NCBI RefSeq assembly: GCF_020510625.1
Contig: NZ_CP075191.1
Span: forward strand, 33,501-97,500
Origin: Ferribacterium limneticum
GTDB lineage: Bacteria; Pseudomonadota; Gammaproteobacteria; Burkholderiales; Rhodocyclaceae
Direction: 5' to 3'
DNA length: 64,000 bases
Shown: in pieces, positions 9,511 to 22,126 of the stretch
Numbering within the stretch: position 1 is the stretch's first letter
Layout: each line of letters begins with the position of its first letter
Program-made: the position numbers and the translations under genes
The notes under the pieces: model-generated
Told to the model about the DNA's origin: nothing
The model's database searches: none
Seen by the model: only the letters and a program-made list of their open reading frames with translations

Positions 9511-11517
9511 ATGACGGCATCAGCCGCTAAATCCATGCGAGTTTTGCGCGTTGCCCTCGATTTGCCGCTGCATCGACTTTTCGATTATGTCGTCGAGTCG
9601 GCGTCGCCCGACGATATCGGTTTGCGCGTCCGGGTGCCTTTTGGCCGTGGCGAGAAACTTGGGGTCATTGTCGAGGTGCTAGCCGAAAGCGACTGGCCAC
9701 TCGAACAGCTGAAACCGGCGATAGAAATACTGCGTGATCTGCTGCCTTTGCCGGCCGATTTCTTCCGCCTTTGCCAGTTTGCCAGTGCTTACTATCAGGC
9801 TGCACTGGGTGAAGTGATCATGCAGGCATTGCCGGTTGGCCTCAAGCGCCTTGATCCGCCAACCCGGCGCAATGCCCGGGCGAGCCGTCCGTCGGTCGCG
9901 CTGGCGCCCCCCGCCTTGACCCAAGAGCAAACCATCGCCGTGGCGGCCGTTGATCCAGCGGCCGGGTTTTCTGCCCATCTGCTGCATGGGGTGACGGGCA
10001 GCGGCAAGACCGAGGTTTACCTGCGCCTGGTCGAAAGGGCGCTGGCCGATGGCAAGCAGGTCTTGTTGCTGGTGCCGGAAATCAATCTGACGCCACAGCT
10101 CGAAGGGCGCGTGCGCTCCCGTTTTCCTGATGCGGGGGTGGTTTCCTTGCATAGCGAACTGGCCGAGGCGGCCCGTGAGCGGAACTGGCGGGCGGCCTTT
10201 TCCGGCGAGGCGAGTATCGTGCTCGGCACCCGCTTGTCGATCTTCACGCCCATGCCGCGTCTAGGGCTGATTGTCGTTGATGAAGAGCACGATGCCTCGT
10301 TCAAGCAACAGGATGGCATGCGCTACTCGGCGCGGGATGTTGCGGTTTTTCGCGCCCACCAGCTAGGCATTCCTGTCCTGCTTGGTTCGGCGACGCCATC
10401 GCTGGAAACCTGGGCCAACGCCCAGAGCAAGCGCTACAACCTGATCACCTTGCTCGAACGGGCCAATCCGGAGGCCTCATTGCCGGCCATCCACATCCTC
10501 GATACGCGCAAGATGGTCCTTCAGGAGGGGGTTGGCGCACCGCTGGTTGCCGCCATCAAGGAACGTCTGGCCCGCGGCGAGCAGAGCCTGGTTTTCCTCA
10601 ATCGCCGGGGTTATTCACCGGTGCTGGCTTGCCCGGCTTGTGGCTGGGTGTCGCGCTGCACGCGTTGTGCCGCCAATATGGTGCTGCATCTGGCCGACAA
10701 GCGGCTGCGTTGCCATCACTGCGGCTGCGAGCACCGGATTCCCAAAGCCTGCCCGACCTGCGGCAACCAGGATATCCATCCCTTCGGACGGGGCACGCAG
10801 CGGCTGGAAGGCTGGTTGCAGGAGACTTTTCCCGAGGCCCGCGTGCTCCGTGTCGACCGTGACTCGGTCAAGAGCCGCAAGCAATGGGAGGTCATGCTCG
10901 ACCGCATCCACGGCGGCGAGGCCGACATTCTGGTCGGCACGCAGATGCTGGCCAAGGGCCATGATTTCCCCAAACTGACGCTGGTCGGCGTGCTGGGGGC
11001 CGATTCAGCATTGTTTGCCGCCGACTGGCGTGCCCCGGAGCGCCTGTTTGCCCAGTTGATGCAGGTGGCCGGGCGGGCCGGGCGGGCCGAACTGAAGGGC
11101 GAGGTGCAGATCCAGACGCAATACCCGGATCACCCGCTGTTCGCCTCGCTGGTCAAGCACGACTACCCGGGCTTTGCCGCCGAGCAGCTCAAGGAGCGCG
11201 AACAGGCCGGCTTCCCGCCCTATGCCTTCCAGGCCGTCTTGCGTGCCGAGGCGCCGGAGATGGCCGATGCGATTGCCTTTCTGAAGACAGCCGCCGCCAT
11301 GCCGCTGATTGGCGAGCACGAAAACATCATGATTTACGACCCGGTGCCGATGAAGCTGGCCCGGCTGGCCAATCTGGAGCGCGGCCAATTGCTCGCCGAG
11401 TCCTATTCCCGCCCGGCGCTGCAGGCCTTTCTGCCGCTCTGGCGCGAAGCCATCGAAGGCATCAAGTCGCCCTCGAAACTGCGCTGGCATATCGAAGTCG
11501 ATCCACTGGAATTCTGA
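9511..11517 (+). CDS. priA: Primosomal replication restart helicase PriA
   Basis: 668 residues, on the short side for PriA. It has the N-terminal 3'-end-binding domain, Walker A GVTGSGKTEVYL (about residues 159-170), the DEEH box (VVDEEHDASF), and a zinc-binding region with paired cysteines CPACGW, CTRC, CHHCGC and CPTCGN. The C-terminal helicase motif QVAGRAGRAE is present. PriA loads the replisome at stalled forks. The ATG at 9511 follows TATGGAGAA. The DnaA-box-like cluster lies directly upstream. Confidence 0.96.
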   Translation: MTASAAKSMRVLRVALDLPLHRLFDYVVESASPDDIGLRVRVPFGRGEKLGVIVEVLAESDWPLEQLKPAIEILRDLLPLPADFFRLCQFASAYYQAALGEVIMQALPVGLKRLDPPTRRNARASRPSVALAPPALTQEQTIAVAAVDPAAGFSAHLLHGVTGSGKTEVYLRLVERALADGKQVLLLVPEINLTPQLEGRVRSRFPDAGVVSLHSELAEAARERNWRAAFSGEASIVLGTRLSIFTPMPRLGLIVVDEEHDASFKQQDGMRYSARDVAVFRAHQLGIPVLLGSATPSLETWANAQSKRYNLITLLERANPEASLPAIHILDTRKMVLQEGVGAPLVAAIKERLARGEQSLVFLNRRGYSPVLACPACGWVSRCTRCAANMVLHLADKRLRCHHCGCEHRIPKACPTCGNQDIHPFGRGTQRLEGWLQETFPEARVLRVDRDSVKSRKQWEVMLDRIHGGEADILVGTQMLAKGHDFPKLTLVGVLGADSALFAADWRAPERLFAQLMQVAGRAGRAELKGEVQIQTQYPDHPLFASLVKHDYPGFAAEQLKEREQAGFPPYAFQAVLRAEAPEMADAIAFLKTAAAMPLIGEHENIMIYDPVPMKLARLANLERGQLLAESYSRPALQAFLPLWREAIEGIKSPSKLRWHIEVDPLEF

Positions 11518-11568
11518 CCGGCACGGCCCTTGCAATGATGACAATCCATCAACCGCAAGGAGGGCATC

Positions 11569-12552
11569 ATGAAAATCCTGGATTCAACGGTACAACTCTC
11601 GGCCAGCCACGAGGCGAGTAGCAGCCGGAGCATGGAGATCACCAGCAGCAGCGGCTTTCGGCAGGTATTCGACAGCCTGTCCGCCGGCATGCCGGATGAT
11701 CAGATAGCCGCCCGGCAGCGTGTCCAGAAGCTGCTGCAATCACTGATCGATGCCATTCTCGCCGCCATCGACGGCAAGAAATGCGAGGAAAACATTGCCG
11801 CCGGCGAGACCTTGCCGCAGGAACTGCCGCCGGCCGCCCGGGGCCGGGAAATGACCTGGAGCCGCCATGTCAGCGAAACGTTCAGTGAAAGCGAAAAGAC
11901 CTCGGTTTGCGGCAAGGGCTGCGTAAAAACCAGCGATGGACGCGACATCGCTTTCGATTTTTCACTCAATCTGGCGCGCGACTATCAGCGAAATTCCGTA
12001 TCGGATGAAAGTGGCAGCGTTACCCTGCGCGACCCGCTGATCATCAATTTCAATGGCAAATCCAGCGAGTTGACCGCCGAACGTATTTCCTTCGATCTGA
12101 ATGCCGACGGCGTGCCGGAGGAAATCCCCGGCCTTGGCTCTGGCAGCGGGTTCCTGGTATTTGACCGCAATGGCAACGGCAAGGCCGATAACGGCAGCGA
12201 GTTGTTCGGTGTCGCCAGCGGCAATGGGTTTGCCGATCTGGCCTTGCTCGACGGCGACCATAACGGCTGGATCGACGAAGGCGATGCTGCGTTCAGCCAG
12301 CTTGCCGTCTGGTCTGGCGATGGCTTTGCCTCACTGGCTCAGCGCGGTGTCGGGGCACTCCATACCGCTGCGGTCGATGCGCCATTTGCGCTGAAGACCG
12401 ACGACAACGCCTTGCTCGGACAGATCCGGGCGGCCGGCCTCTACCTCAGCGAGGCGGGAGAGGTCGGCCACCTGCAGCAGGTTGATCTGGCGGTCTCAAG
12501 CCCGGCGAGCGGGCCTAAGAATCCAGCCGAGGGCCAGCACCTGGCCGCCTAG
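11569..12552 (+). CDS. Protein with EF-hand-like calcium-binding loops
   Basis: 327 residues, no signal peptide or membrane segment seen, preceded by a strong AAGGAGGG site. The N-terminal half is Ser/Ala-rich and unrecognised. The C-terminal half carries acidic loops resembling EF-hand or dockerin-type calcium sites: FDLNADGVPEE, FDRNGNGKADNGSELFG and LDGDHNGWIDEGD. These loops occur in RTX-related and other calcium-binding secreted proteins. Function unknown; structural calcium binding is an inference. Its 3' end overlaps the converging MFS gene by 57 bases. Confidence 0.7.
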   Translation: MKILDSTVQLSASHEASSSRSMEITSSSGFRQVFDSLSAGMPDDQIAARQRVQKLLQSLIDAILAAIDGKKCEENIAAGETLPQELPPAARGREMTWSRHVSETFSESEKTSVCGKGCVKTSDGRDIAFDFSLNLARDYQRNSVSDESGSVTLRDPLIINFNGKSSELTAERISFDLNADGVPEEIPGLGSGSGFLVFDRNGNGKADNGSELFGVASGNGFADLALLDGDHNGWIDEGDAAFSQLAVWSGDGFASLAQRGVGALHTAAVDAPFALKTDDNALLGQIRAAGLYLSEAGEVGHLQQVDLAVSSPASGPKNPAEGQHLAA

Positions 12553-13713
12553 CAGGCAGAAGAAGGCGGCACGGTAAGCCGTGTCGCCTGCCCAGCCATT
12601 GGCCTGCAGGGCATCAACGAAGCCGCCGATACCCCATTGCAGGCCGAAAGCCCCGGCGAAGACCAGCAGGTTGAGTGCCGTATTGGCCCGGCCAGAGAGC
12701 GCCGGCGGGAATGATTGGGAAACCAGCGAGTAGGAAATGTTGGACAGCGAAAAACAGATACCGAGTATCGGCCACAGCCAGTCGCCAGCCACGGTCGGCA
12801 GGCTGCTGATTGCGGCGAAGCAGGCGAGGGCGACGACCATCGCGCCAAGATAGAGCTGCTCCAGCTTGATGCCGCGCCGGACGAGGGCGGTCGCGAAGAA
12901 GCCCATGAACAGGAAGCCGGCCAGCATGGCGCCGCTGATCCAGGTCAGGCGGGCGGCGACGGCGGTACCTTCCATGCCTTCGAGCACGCTCATCCAGCGC
13001 GATGCCCACAAGCCTTGCACGGCCATGAAACCGCCGGTGAAAAAGAAGCCCATCGGGGCGTAGCGCCAGAAATGCGGGCTGGCAAAAATCTGTTTGACGC
13101 CCGCCAGCTGTTCGGCCAAGCCAGCGCCTTTCTGCTCGTTGGCCTTGTCCGGTACTTTCAGCCAAAGCAATGCCGCCACCATCAGCGTCGTCACGGCAAG
13201 GGCAAAGGCGATTTCCCGCCAGCCGGCAAAGCCGAGAGCGATTTCCAGTGGTTTGGAAGCAGCCAGCGCACCCAGGCCGCCGGAAGCCATGATCCAGCCG
13301 GTCAGCGAGGCCTGGCGTTCCGGGGGGAACCACTGTGAAAAGGCCTTGAACGAAGCCATCAGGCAGGCCGATACCCCAAGGCCGATCAGCGCCCGCCCGG
13401 TGGCCAGGCCGCCCAGCCCATCCGACAGGGAAAACACGGCGGCGCCGGTGGCTGCGATGACGAGCAGTCCGGCTTCGACCCGACGGGGACCGAAGCGGTC
13501 GAGCAACATGCCAAGCGGCAACTGGGCCAGGCCGAAGGCCAGAAAGTAGGTGCTTGTCAGCAAACCGAGGGCATTGTCGCCGAGGTTCAGCTCGCGGGCC
13601 AGGACCGGACCGATGACCGCATTGACCGTGCGGAAAAGGTAGGACAGGAAATAGCCGGCAGCAAAGGGCAGGAACAGCCTGAGCCACAGGGTTCGGGGTT
13701 CGGGGTAAGTCAC
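12496..13713 (-). CDS. Major facilitator superfamily transporter
   Basis: 405 residues with about twelve hydrophobic segments. The MFS loop motif between helices 2 and 3 appears as GMLLDRFGPRRVEA. The start is placed at the GTG at 13713, which overlaps the MOSC gene stop by 4 bases (GTGA); upstream in-frame codons would run into that gene without adding a membrane segment. Last gene of the leftward operon methyltransferase-ROK kinase-MOSC-MFS. Substrate unknown. Confidence 0.85.
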   Translation of the reverse strand: MTYPEPRTLWLRLFLPFAAGYFLSYLFRTVNAVIGPVLARELNLGDNALGLLTSTYFLAFGLAQLPLGMLLDRFGPRRVEAGLLVIAATGAAVFSLSDGLGGLATGRALIGLGVSACLMASFKAFSQWFPPERQASLTGWIMASGGLGALAASKPLEIALGFAGWREIAFALAVTTLMVAALLWLKVPDKANEQKGAGLAEQLAGVKQIFASPHFWRYAPMGFFFTGGFMAVQGLWASRWMSVLEGMEGTAVAARLTWISGAMLAGFLFMGFFATALVRRGIKLEQLYLGAMVVALACFAAISSLPTVAGDWLWPILGICFSLSNISYSLVSQSFPPALSGRANTALNLLVFAGAFGLQWGIGGFVDALQANGWAGDTAYRAAFFCLLGGQVLALGWILRPARRA

Positions 13714-14414
13714 GGATTCTCCGGTTTCACGTGGAACGCCACAGGTTGCGGCGGTGTCGCTTGCGGGTTTTTGCGGAGCCATTCGACACGTGTCGTGATC
13801 TTTTGTTTCCAGTTTTCGGCGATACCCGGGGTGGCGGCCAGTTTTTCCAGATCGGCGAGCGCCGGACGATGGGCCTGCCAGCATTGCATGGCCTCGGCCA
13901 GGGTAAATGCCTCCGTAGCAGCCCGCTCGATATCTAGACTATCGCCCGGGGCAACCGTGCCCGGTGTGACGACGCGCCAATACCAGCCGGTCAGCCTTTC
14001 GTGGGCAATGAATTCCGCCATGCCCTCGCAGGCAAAGCGTTCGTCGATCTTCCAGCATGGATTGCGCGGCTGGCAAAGCTGCAGGCGGGCGCTGCCGAGG
14101 CGCCAGATATCGCCAATGCGGACATTGTTCTCGTCGAGATCGGCCGTCGAGATGTTTTCGCCCAGGCTGCCGATGACCAATTGGCCGGCGGCCTCGGGGA
14201 AGCGGGCGGCCAGGCGGGCGTAGTGGCGGGCCGGATAGAGATGGACCGCCTTGTCCGGGCCGCCATGTACACGGCGGTCGGCTTGCTGGTCGCCGACGAA
14301 GCCTTCGTAACCGAGTTCGAGAGCGGTGACGACTGCCTGCTTGTACATGCCGGTCGGCCGACCGGATTCAGGGAGCGGTCGAATACCGCCAATAAATAGG
14401 GAAACGTTTGCCAT
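13710..14414 (-). CDS. MOSC domain protein (YiiM-like)
   Basis: 234 residues. The segment FVGDQQADRRVHGGPDKAVH and the later LCQPRNPCWKID contain the HGG and conserved Cys features of MOSC domains, which bind the molybdenum cofactor sulfur. YiiM-type proteins reduce N-hydroxylated compounds in partnership with an electron donor. The gene is 18 bases after the ROK kinase and overlaps the MFS gene. Substrate and partner are not evident here. Confidence 0.85.
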   Translation of the reverse strand: MANVSLFIGGIRPLPESGRPTGMYKQAVVTALELGYEGFVGDQQADRRVHGGPDKAVHLYPARHYARLAARFPEAAGQLVIGSLGENISTADLDENNVRIGDIWRLGSARLQLCQPRNPCWKIDERFACEGMAEFIAHERLTGWYWRVVTPGTVAPGDSLDIERAATEAFTLAEAMQCWQAHRPALADLEKLAATPGIAENWKQKITTRVEWLRKNPQATPPQPVAFHVKPENP

Positions 14415-14432
14415 GGTGGCCCGATTTTGCCA

Positions 14433-15326
14433 TCAATTCCACAGCCACGCCGCGCCGCGGACCCCCGAGGAATCCCCATGAGTGGGCGGCAGGAATTTCG
14501 TGTAGATGACGTCAGAAAAGACATGCGGGCGGCAGCGTTCCGGCAGATTGGCATAAAGCCGTTGCAGGTTCGACAGGCCGCCACCGATCACGATGACTTG
14601 AGGATCGAGGATGTTGATGACCCCGGCCAGAGCGCGGCCGAGTCTCTCCTCATAACGTTGCAGCGTGGCATCACAGGCCTTGTCGTCGGCACTGGCACGC
14701 GAATCGATCTCGGCAGCATCCAGCGTTTCGCCGGTGTGGCGACCATGATCGGCCGCTAGCGCCGGGCCGCAAAGATAGGTTTCGATACAGCCCCACCGGC
14801 CGCAATAGCAGCTTGGCATCGGCAGGTCGTTGCCGCTCGCCAGCGGCAGCGGGTTGTGCCCCCATTCCCCGGCGATGGCGTTGGCGCCAGACAGCACCCG
14901 CTGATTGACGACGATGCCGCCCCCGACGCCGGTGCCGAGAATGATCCCGAAGACAACGCTGGCATCACGGCCGCTGCCATCGATGGCTTCAGAAAGCGCA
15001 AAGCAATTGGCGTCGTTGGCCAGCCTGACCTCGCGCTGCAATAGCGCCTGCAGATCGCGCTTCAGTGGCTTGCTGATCAGGCAGGTCGAATTGGCATTCT
15101 TGATCAACCCCGAGGCCAGCGATTCTGCCCCGGGAATACCGATGCCGACGCTGCCTCGCTGACCGAGCCTGGATTCGGCTTCTTCGACCAGTCCGGCCAC
15201 AGCCATCAGCGTCGCCATGTAATCGCCTTGCGGCGTCGCGATACGCTGGCGCAGCAATTCGCGGCCGTCATCGGCCAGCGCGATGATCTCGATTTTGCTC
15301 CCGCCGAGGTCGATGCCGAGTCGCAT
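14433..15326 (-). CDS. ROK family sugar kinase (fructokinase-like)
   Basis: 297 residues. The N-terminal phosphate-binding motif LGIDLGGSKIEI, the ROK signature region GTGVGGGIVVNQ with GEWGHNPLP, and the zinc-binding CYCGRWGCIET are present. ROK kinases phosphorylate hexoses with ATP; this one resembles the Mak fructokinase group, though specificity cannot be read from sequence. Its ATG overlaps the methyltransferase stop (TGATG), so the two are translationally coupled. Confidence 0.9.
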   Translation of the reverse strand: MRLGIDLGGSKIEIIALADDGRELLRQRIATPQGDYMATLMAVAGLVEEAESRLGQRGSVGIGIPGAESLASGLIKNANSTCLISKPLKRDLQALLQREVRLANDANCFALSEAIDGSGRDASVVFGIILGTGVGGGIVVNQRVLSGANAIAGEWGHNPLPLASGNDLPMPSCYCGRWGCIETYLCGPALAADHGRHTGETLDAAEIDSRASADDKACDATLQRYEERLGRALAGVINILDPQVIVIGGGLSNLQRLYANLPERCRPHVFSDVIYTKFLPPTHGDSSGVRGAAWLWN

Positions 15327-15976
15327 CAGACTCGGACGGCGATGCCCTTGACGTTACCGTAGGTGGTGGTCAGGGTGCGCAGGACGCTGGCGCCGGCTTC
15401 GAGCAGCAGCATGAACAGGTTACGTTCGGTGTATAGGCAGACCGGTTGCCGGATGTCGTATTTCTCCGCGAGGGCGGGCGAAAGCTCGGCAAAACGCTGG
15501 TCGACGGTCACTTCGCCGGCGCTATAGCCCTCGCTCAGTTCGGAGTGCAGGCCGAGCACGGATAGGTACAACTTGCCGCCGATCTTCAAGCGGAGCAGCA
15601 ATTGGCGAACGACCTGACGCGCCTCCTCGTAGGGCATGGCACACAGGCCGCGGCGGACGACGATGATGTCGAAAGGTTCACCAGGAAATTCTTCTGGCAA
15701 TTCGGACAGCACGCAGGAGGCGAAGGAAATTTCTTCACGCAGACCCGAGGCCAGGATGCGACCCTCGACTTCGTGCAGGAGGCCGGGGTCATCAGCAACG
15801 ATGACCTGGGCACCCAGTTGGGCGAACTTGATCGCCATTTCGCAGCGTTTGTCGGACATGATCAGGACCGAAACGTGGTGCTCGACCCGCTGTCGCTTGA
15901 CGCATTCTTCGAGGGCGAAGCGTTCCAACTCGTCAGTCCCTGTCTCCAGTGGATTGGCGGTAATATTGATTGTCAT
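15326..15976 (-). CDS. SAM-dependent methyltransferase-like protein
   Basis: 216 residues resembling a class I methyltransferase: VSVLIMSDKRCEMAIKFAQ, where the glycine-rich motif I is replaced by MSDKRCEM, VIVADDP as motif II and FDIIVVRRGL as motif IV. The weak motif I makes catalytic activity uncertain. First gene of the four-gene leftward operon ending in the MFS transporter. No substrate can be assigned. Confidence 0.65.
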   Translation of the reverse strand: MTINITANPLETGTDELERFALEECVKRQRVEHHVSVLIMSDKRCEMAIKFAQLGAQVIVADDPGLLHEVEGRILASGLREEISFASCVLSELPEEFPGEPFDIIVVRRGLCAMPYEEARQVVRQLLLRLKIGGKLYLSVLGLHSELSEGYSAGEVTVDQRFAELSPALAEKYDIRQPVCLYTERNLFMLLLEAGASVLRTLTTTYGNVKGIAVRV

Positions 15977-16059
15977 GTCTTGTCTCCCCGCTTTGCTTCA
16001 TTTTGCATGAAGGCCAGTCGCTGTGACAACATGGAATCGGCGCAGTGAAAGGAAAAACA

Positions 16060-16389
16060 ATGCTAGTTCGCTTTTTATCCAGTGAAACCGGGGAAATCCT
16101 GATGTTTGCCGAGGCGGCCAGGCCGCTGTTGCAGGCCATCGGCAAGGAAACCACGGCGCGCGGGGTTTTTACTCAGGAAGAGATGGCCGGCGCCGCACAG
16201 GCTTTGCGCGAGGCGGTGCAGCGGGCTGAGGCGCCGCCGCAGGATGACGAATTCGATGAAGCGGGAAAGAAAAAGGAGCCGGTGGTCGCCATTGGCCAGC
16301 GTGCCTGGCCCTTGATCGACATGCTTGAACGCTCCAGCCGGGGTGGCGCCAAGGCCAATATCGTCTGGGAAGCGTCGGCGGCGTTCTGA
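16060..16389 (+). CDS. DUF1840 domain protein
   Basis: 109 residues beginning MLVRFLSSETGEILMF, which matches the DUF1840 family as I recall it. I prefer the ATG at 16060 because AAAGGA sits at proper distance upstream; an ATG at 16045 would put that site inside the gene. Cytosolic, charged C-terminal half, no enzyme motif. It lies between two leftward operons and is tail-to-tail with the hybrid kinase. Function unknown. Confidence 0.8.
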   Translation: MLVRFLSSETGEILMFAEAARPLLQAIGKETTARGVFTQEEMAGAAQALREAVQRAEAPPQDDEFDEAGKKKEPVVAIGQRAWPLIDMLERSSRGGAKANIVWEASAAF

Positions 16390-16396
16390 ACGCTGG

Positions 16397-19996
<3,600 letters not shown>

Positions 19997-20014
19997 GGGG
20001 GTGGCGAATCTGGA

Positions 20015-20584
20015 CTAAAAGAGTTCGATGTCGTCGCTCTTTTCTTTCATTTCCGCCATGTACTTGTCGACGGCTTCCTGAACCGGCATGCCGTTCATCA
20101 CGGCATCGAACATGGCGATTTCTTCGCGGGTCGAATACTTGGTCTTGATCTTGTCCTGCAGGCCGACCCATTCGGCCGGATTGAACAGGCGGCGGCTATC
20201 GGCCACGAGGTCGCTGAGGTCACCCAAGCTGAGTCCGACGTGGGCAAGGCGCTGGACCAGCTTGTCATAAAACTGGAAAGCGATGATGGCTTGATGGACC
20301 ATGCCGGAAACGTGCTCGGAAACACCGGTCAGGTTCTGCTTGGCGACGCCGACTTCGCCCTGGTCGGGCAGGGTCTGGACGGTATCGGAGATCATCCGCA
20401 TGTAACCGGCCATGGTGGTGAAGGAGTCGGTCAGCACCTCGACGGAGGTGTTGCTGTCTTTCATCGCGGCTTCGATCTGCACGGCAGAAAGCTCGAGCAT
20501 CAGCACGGTTTCGCGGACCTGGCTCCAGTTGAGGTCCGGCATGTGGGCGCTGGTGCCGCGCGGTTGATTTGTCTCGTCTGTCAT
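20015..20584 (-). CDS. Helical protein, possibly CheZ-like phosphatase
   Basis: 189 residues, predicted mostly helical. The central segment IAFQFYDKLVQRLAHVGLSL and the C-terminal KEKSDDIELF resemble CheZ-like proteins, where a Q-F-Q-D region and a C-terminal CheY-binding tail are expected, but the catalytic QD..Q pattern is not exact. The start at 20584 is supported by AAGGGGGAAAAC upstream; the frame extends 12 codons further without a better site. It lies 18 bases before the hybrid kinase gene, which suggests it acts on a receiver domain. Assignment tentative. Confidence 0.6.
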   Translation of the reverse strand: MTDETNQPRGTSAHMPDLNWSQVRETVLMLELSAVQIEAAMKDSNTSVEVLTDSFTTMAGYMRMISDTVQTLPDQGEVGVAKQNLTGVSEHVSGMVHQAIIAFQFYDKLVQRLAHVGLSLGDLSDLVADSRRLFNPAEWVGLQDKIKTKYSTREEIAMFDAVMNGMPVQEAVDKYMAEMKEKSDDIELF

Positions 20585-20621
20585 GTTTTCCCCCTTATTA
20601 GCCGTCAAACTATAGCGCAAT

Positions 20622-20984
20622 TCATCCTTGCCGTTCTATCAGCACATAGTGTTTGCGGACGGCTTCGAGGACTTCGAAAGTGCCGGTGAAACCGGCCGGG
20701 ATGATGCAGGCATCACCCGGCCCGAATTCGCTGGCTTGCTGGTCGTTGTCGGTGATCCGCAGGCGGCCTTCGATGACGCAAAAGAATTCATCCTTGCCCG
20801 GGCCGAAGGCGATGTTCCAGGCGCCGGGCTCGCACGACCAGATGCCGGCCGACAGATCGCCGTTGGCTGTCAGGAAGTGCTCCCAGGTTGTCCGCAGCGG
20901 GTTGCCCTTGACCAGTCGGTCCGGGCGGGGGCGGTCGTAGGCCGGGGTCGGCGTCTGCTGCGAGAAAACGGTCAGTTTTGGCAT
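20622..20984 (-). CDS. Cupin domain protein (DUF861/EutQ-like)
   Basis: 120 residues forming a single cupin barrel: SAGIWSCEPGAWNIAFGPGK, then DEFFCVIEGRLRITD and FGPGDACIIPAGFTGTFEV. This is the Cupin_3 pattern. It begins 1 base after the cytochrome gene ends, so the two are co-transcribed. No substrate can be assigned. Confidence 0.8.
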   Translation of the reverse strand: MPKLTVFSQQTPTPAYDRPRPDRLVKGNPLRTTWEHFLTANGDLSAGIWSCEPGAWNIAFGPGKDEFFCVIEGRLRITDNDQQASEFGPGDACIIPAGFTGTFEVLEAVRKHYVLIERQG

Positions 20985-20985
20985 G

Positions 20986-21354
20986 TCACTTTTTGCCGCG
21001 TTTGTCGGCCTTGGTCCGCCAGCGGGCGAGATCGGCCTGGGTTGGTTCGCTGAATCGGCCGCCGCCGGCGTTGGCCATATGGATGACCGCCCGCGCCACT
21101 TCAGCGTCGCTCAGCGCCGGGTTGCCGCCCTTGGCTGGCATTTTCCGGACCCCGCCCAGCGCGGCTGGTACCAGGTCGTCAAGACCTTCGCGGACCAGTT
21201 TTCCCCAGCGCTTGGTGTCGCCGAAGACGGGCGCCTTGAATTTGCCGCTGCCGTGGCATTCGATGCAGGTTGCCGCATAGACCTCCGCCCCGGACTTTTC
21301 CTGGGCGAAGGCGGGCAGGCTTAAGGCGATGAGTAGCAGGGCAGGGAGACGCAT
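20986..21354 (-). CDS. Small c-type cytochrome (cytochrome c5-like)
   Basis: 122 residues. A Sec signal peptide (MRLPALLLIALSLPAFAQ) is followed by one haem-binding motif CIECH and a distal methionine in RKMPAKGG. The start at 21354 gives a standard signal peptide; an upstream ATG at 21396 would add 14 residues before it. A soluble periplasmic electron carrier is expected. Divergent from the amidase gene. Confidence 0.85.
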   Translation of the reverse strand: MRLPALLLIALSLPAFAQEKSGAEVYAATCIECHGSGKFKAPVFGDTKRWGKLVREGLDDLVPAALGGVRKMPAKGGNPALSDAEVARAVIHMANAGGGRFSEPTQADLARWRTKADKRGKK

Positions 21355-21409
21355 GGCAAACCTCGGCGTTGGTCGGGCGACTATCTTAAATTCCACGGAT
21401 AATTAAGGC

Positions 21410-22120
21410 ATGAAATTTCTTTTCATTTTTGGCCTGATTTTCGGGGCGACCTTTGCCTTGGCGGCCCCTCCCCTGATCGCTGTCGATGTCGGTCACGGCG
21501 GCAAGGACACGGGGGCGATCAGCGCCCGGGGGCGGACCGAATTCGAATTCAATCGCGACTTTGCCGGGCGGCTGGCGGCGACACTGCGCGAACGTGAGCT
21601 CGGCGTCCGGGAGGTCAATTTCGATGGCAACATTGGCAGCTTGGCCGCCCGTCCGGTCGCGGCGATCGGCAGCGATTTCTTCATCGCCATCCATCACGAT
21701 TCGGTCGGCGAACCGTGGTTACTCGACTGGGAATGGAATGGTCAGCCGCAGCGTTATACCGAGGTCAAGCGGGGTTTCGGCATCTTCGTCTCGGCGCAGA
21801 ATCCCGATCTCGAAACCAGCCTGCGTTGTGCTTCGACCATCGGCGCGATGATGCGCCGGTCCGGCTTCGTGGCATCGGATTGGCATGCCCGCAAGCATGT
21901 GCCGGCCGATGCCGAGAATGGCGTCTGGTATTACGACAATCTGGTCGTGCTCTACCGGACGACCTTGCCGGCGGTGCTTTTCGAGGCCGGGGTGATCAAG
22001 CATCGCGACGAAGAGCTGGAACTGCTCGACCCCGAGCGCCAGGCGCGCATGGCCGATGCCGTGGCGACCGGCATTGCGGCCTGTCTGTTCGTCAGCGGAA
22101 CTGACAAGCCGGCCGAATAG
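21410..22120 (+). CDS. N-acetylmuramoyl-L-alanine amidase (Amidase_3)
   Basis: 236 residues with a signal peptide (MKFLFIFGLIFGATFALA) and a single catalytic amidase_3 domain. Zinc ligands and catalytic residues are seen in VDVGHGGKDTGA, TEFEFN, FIAIHHDS and LFEAGVI. It lacks the AMIN domain of AmiC, so septal targeting would need another route. It cleaves the amide between muramic acid and the peptide stem in the periplasm. Tail-to-tail with murB. Confidence 0.88.
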   Translation: MKFLFIFGLIFGATFALAAPPLIAVDVGHGGKDTGAISARGRTEFEFNRDFAGRLAATLRERELGVREVNFDGNIGSLAARPVAAIGSDFFIAIHHDSVGEPWLLDWEWNGQPQRYTEVKRGFGIFVSAQNPDLETSLRCASTIGAMMRRSGFVASDWHARKHVPADAENGVWYYDNLVVLYRTTLPAVLFEAGVIKHRDEELELLDPERQARMADAVATGIAACLFVSGTDKPAE

Positions 22121-22126
22121 GCTGCT

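Noticed and set aside
13714..13884. Upstream extension of the MFS gene at 12496
   Set aside because: The extra 57 codons lie wholly inside the MOSC gene and add no membrane segment; the GTG at 13713 fits the coupled junction.
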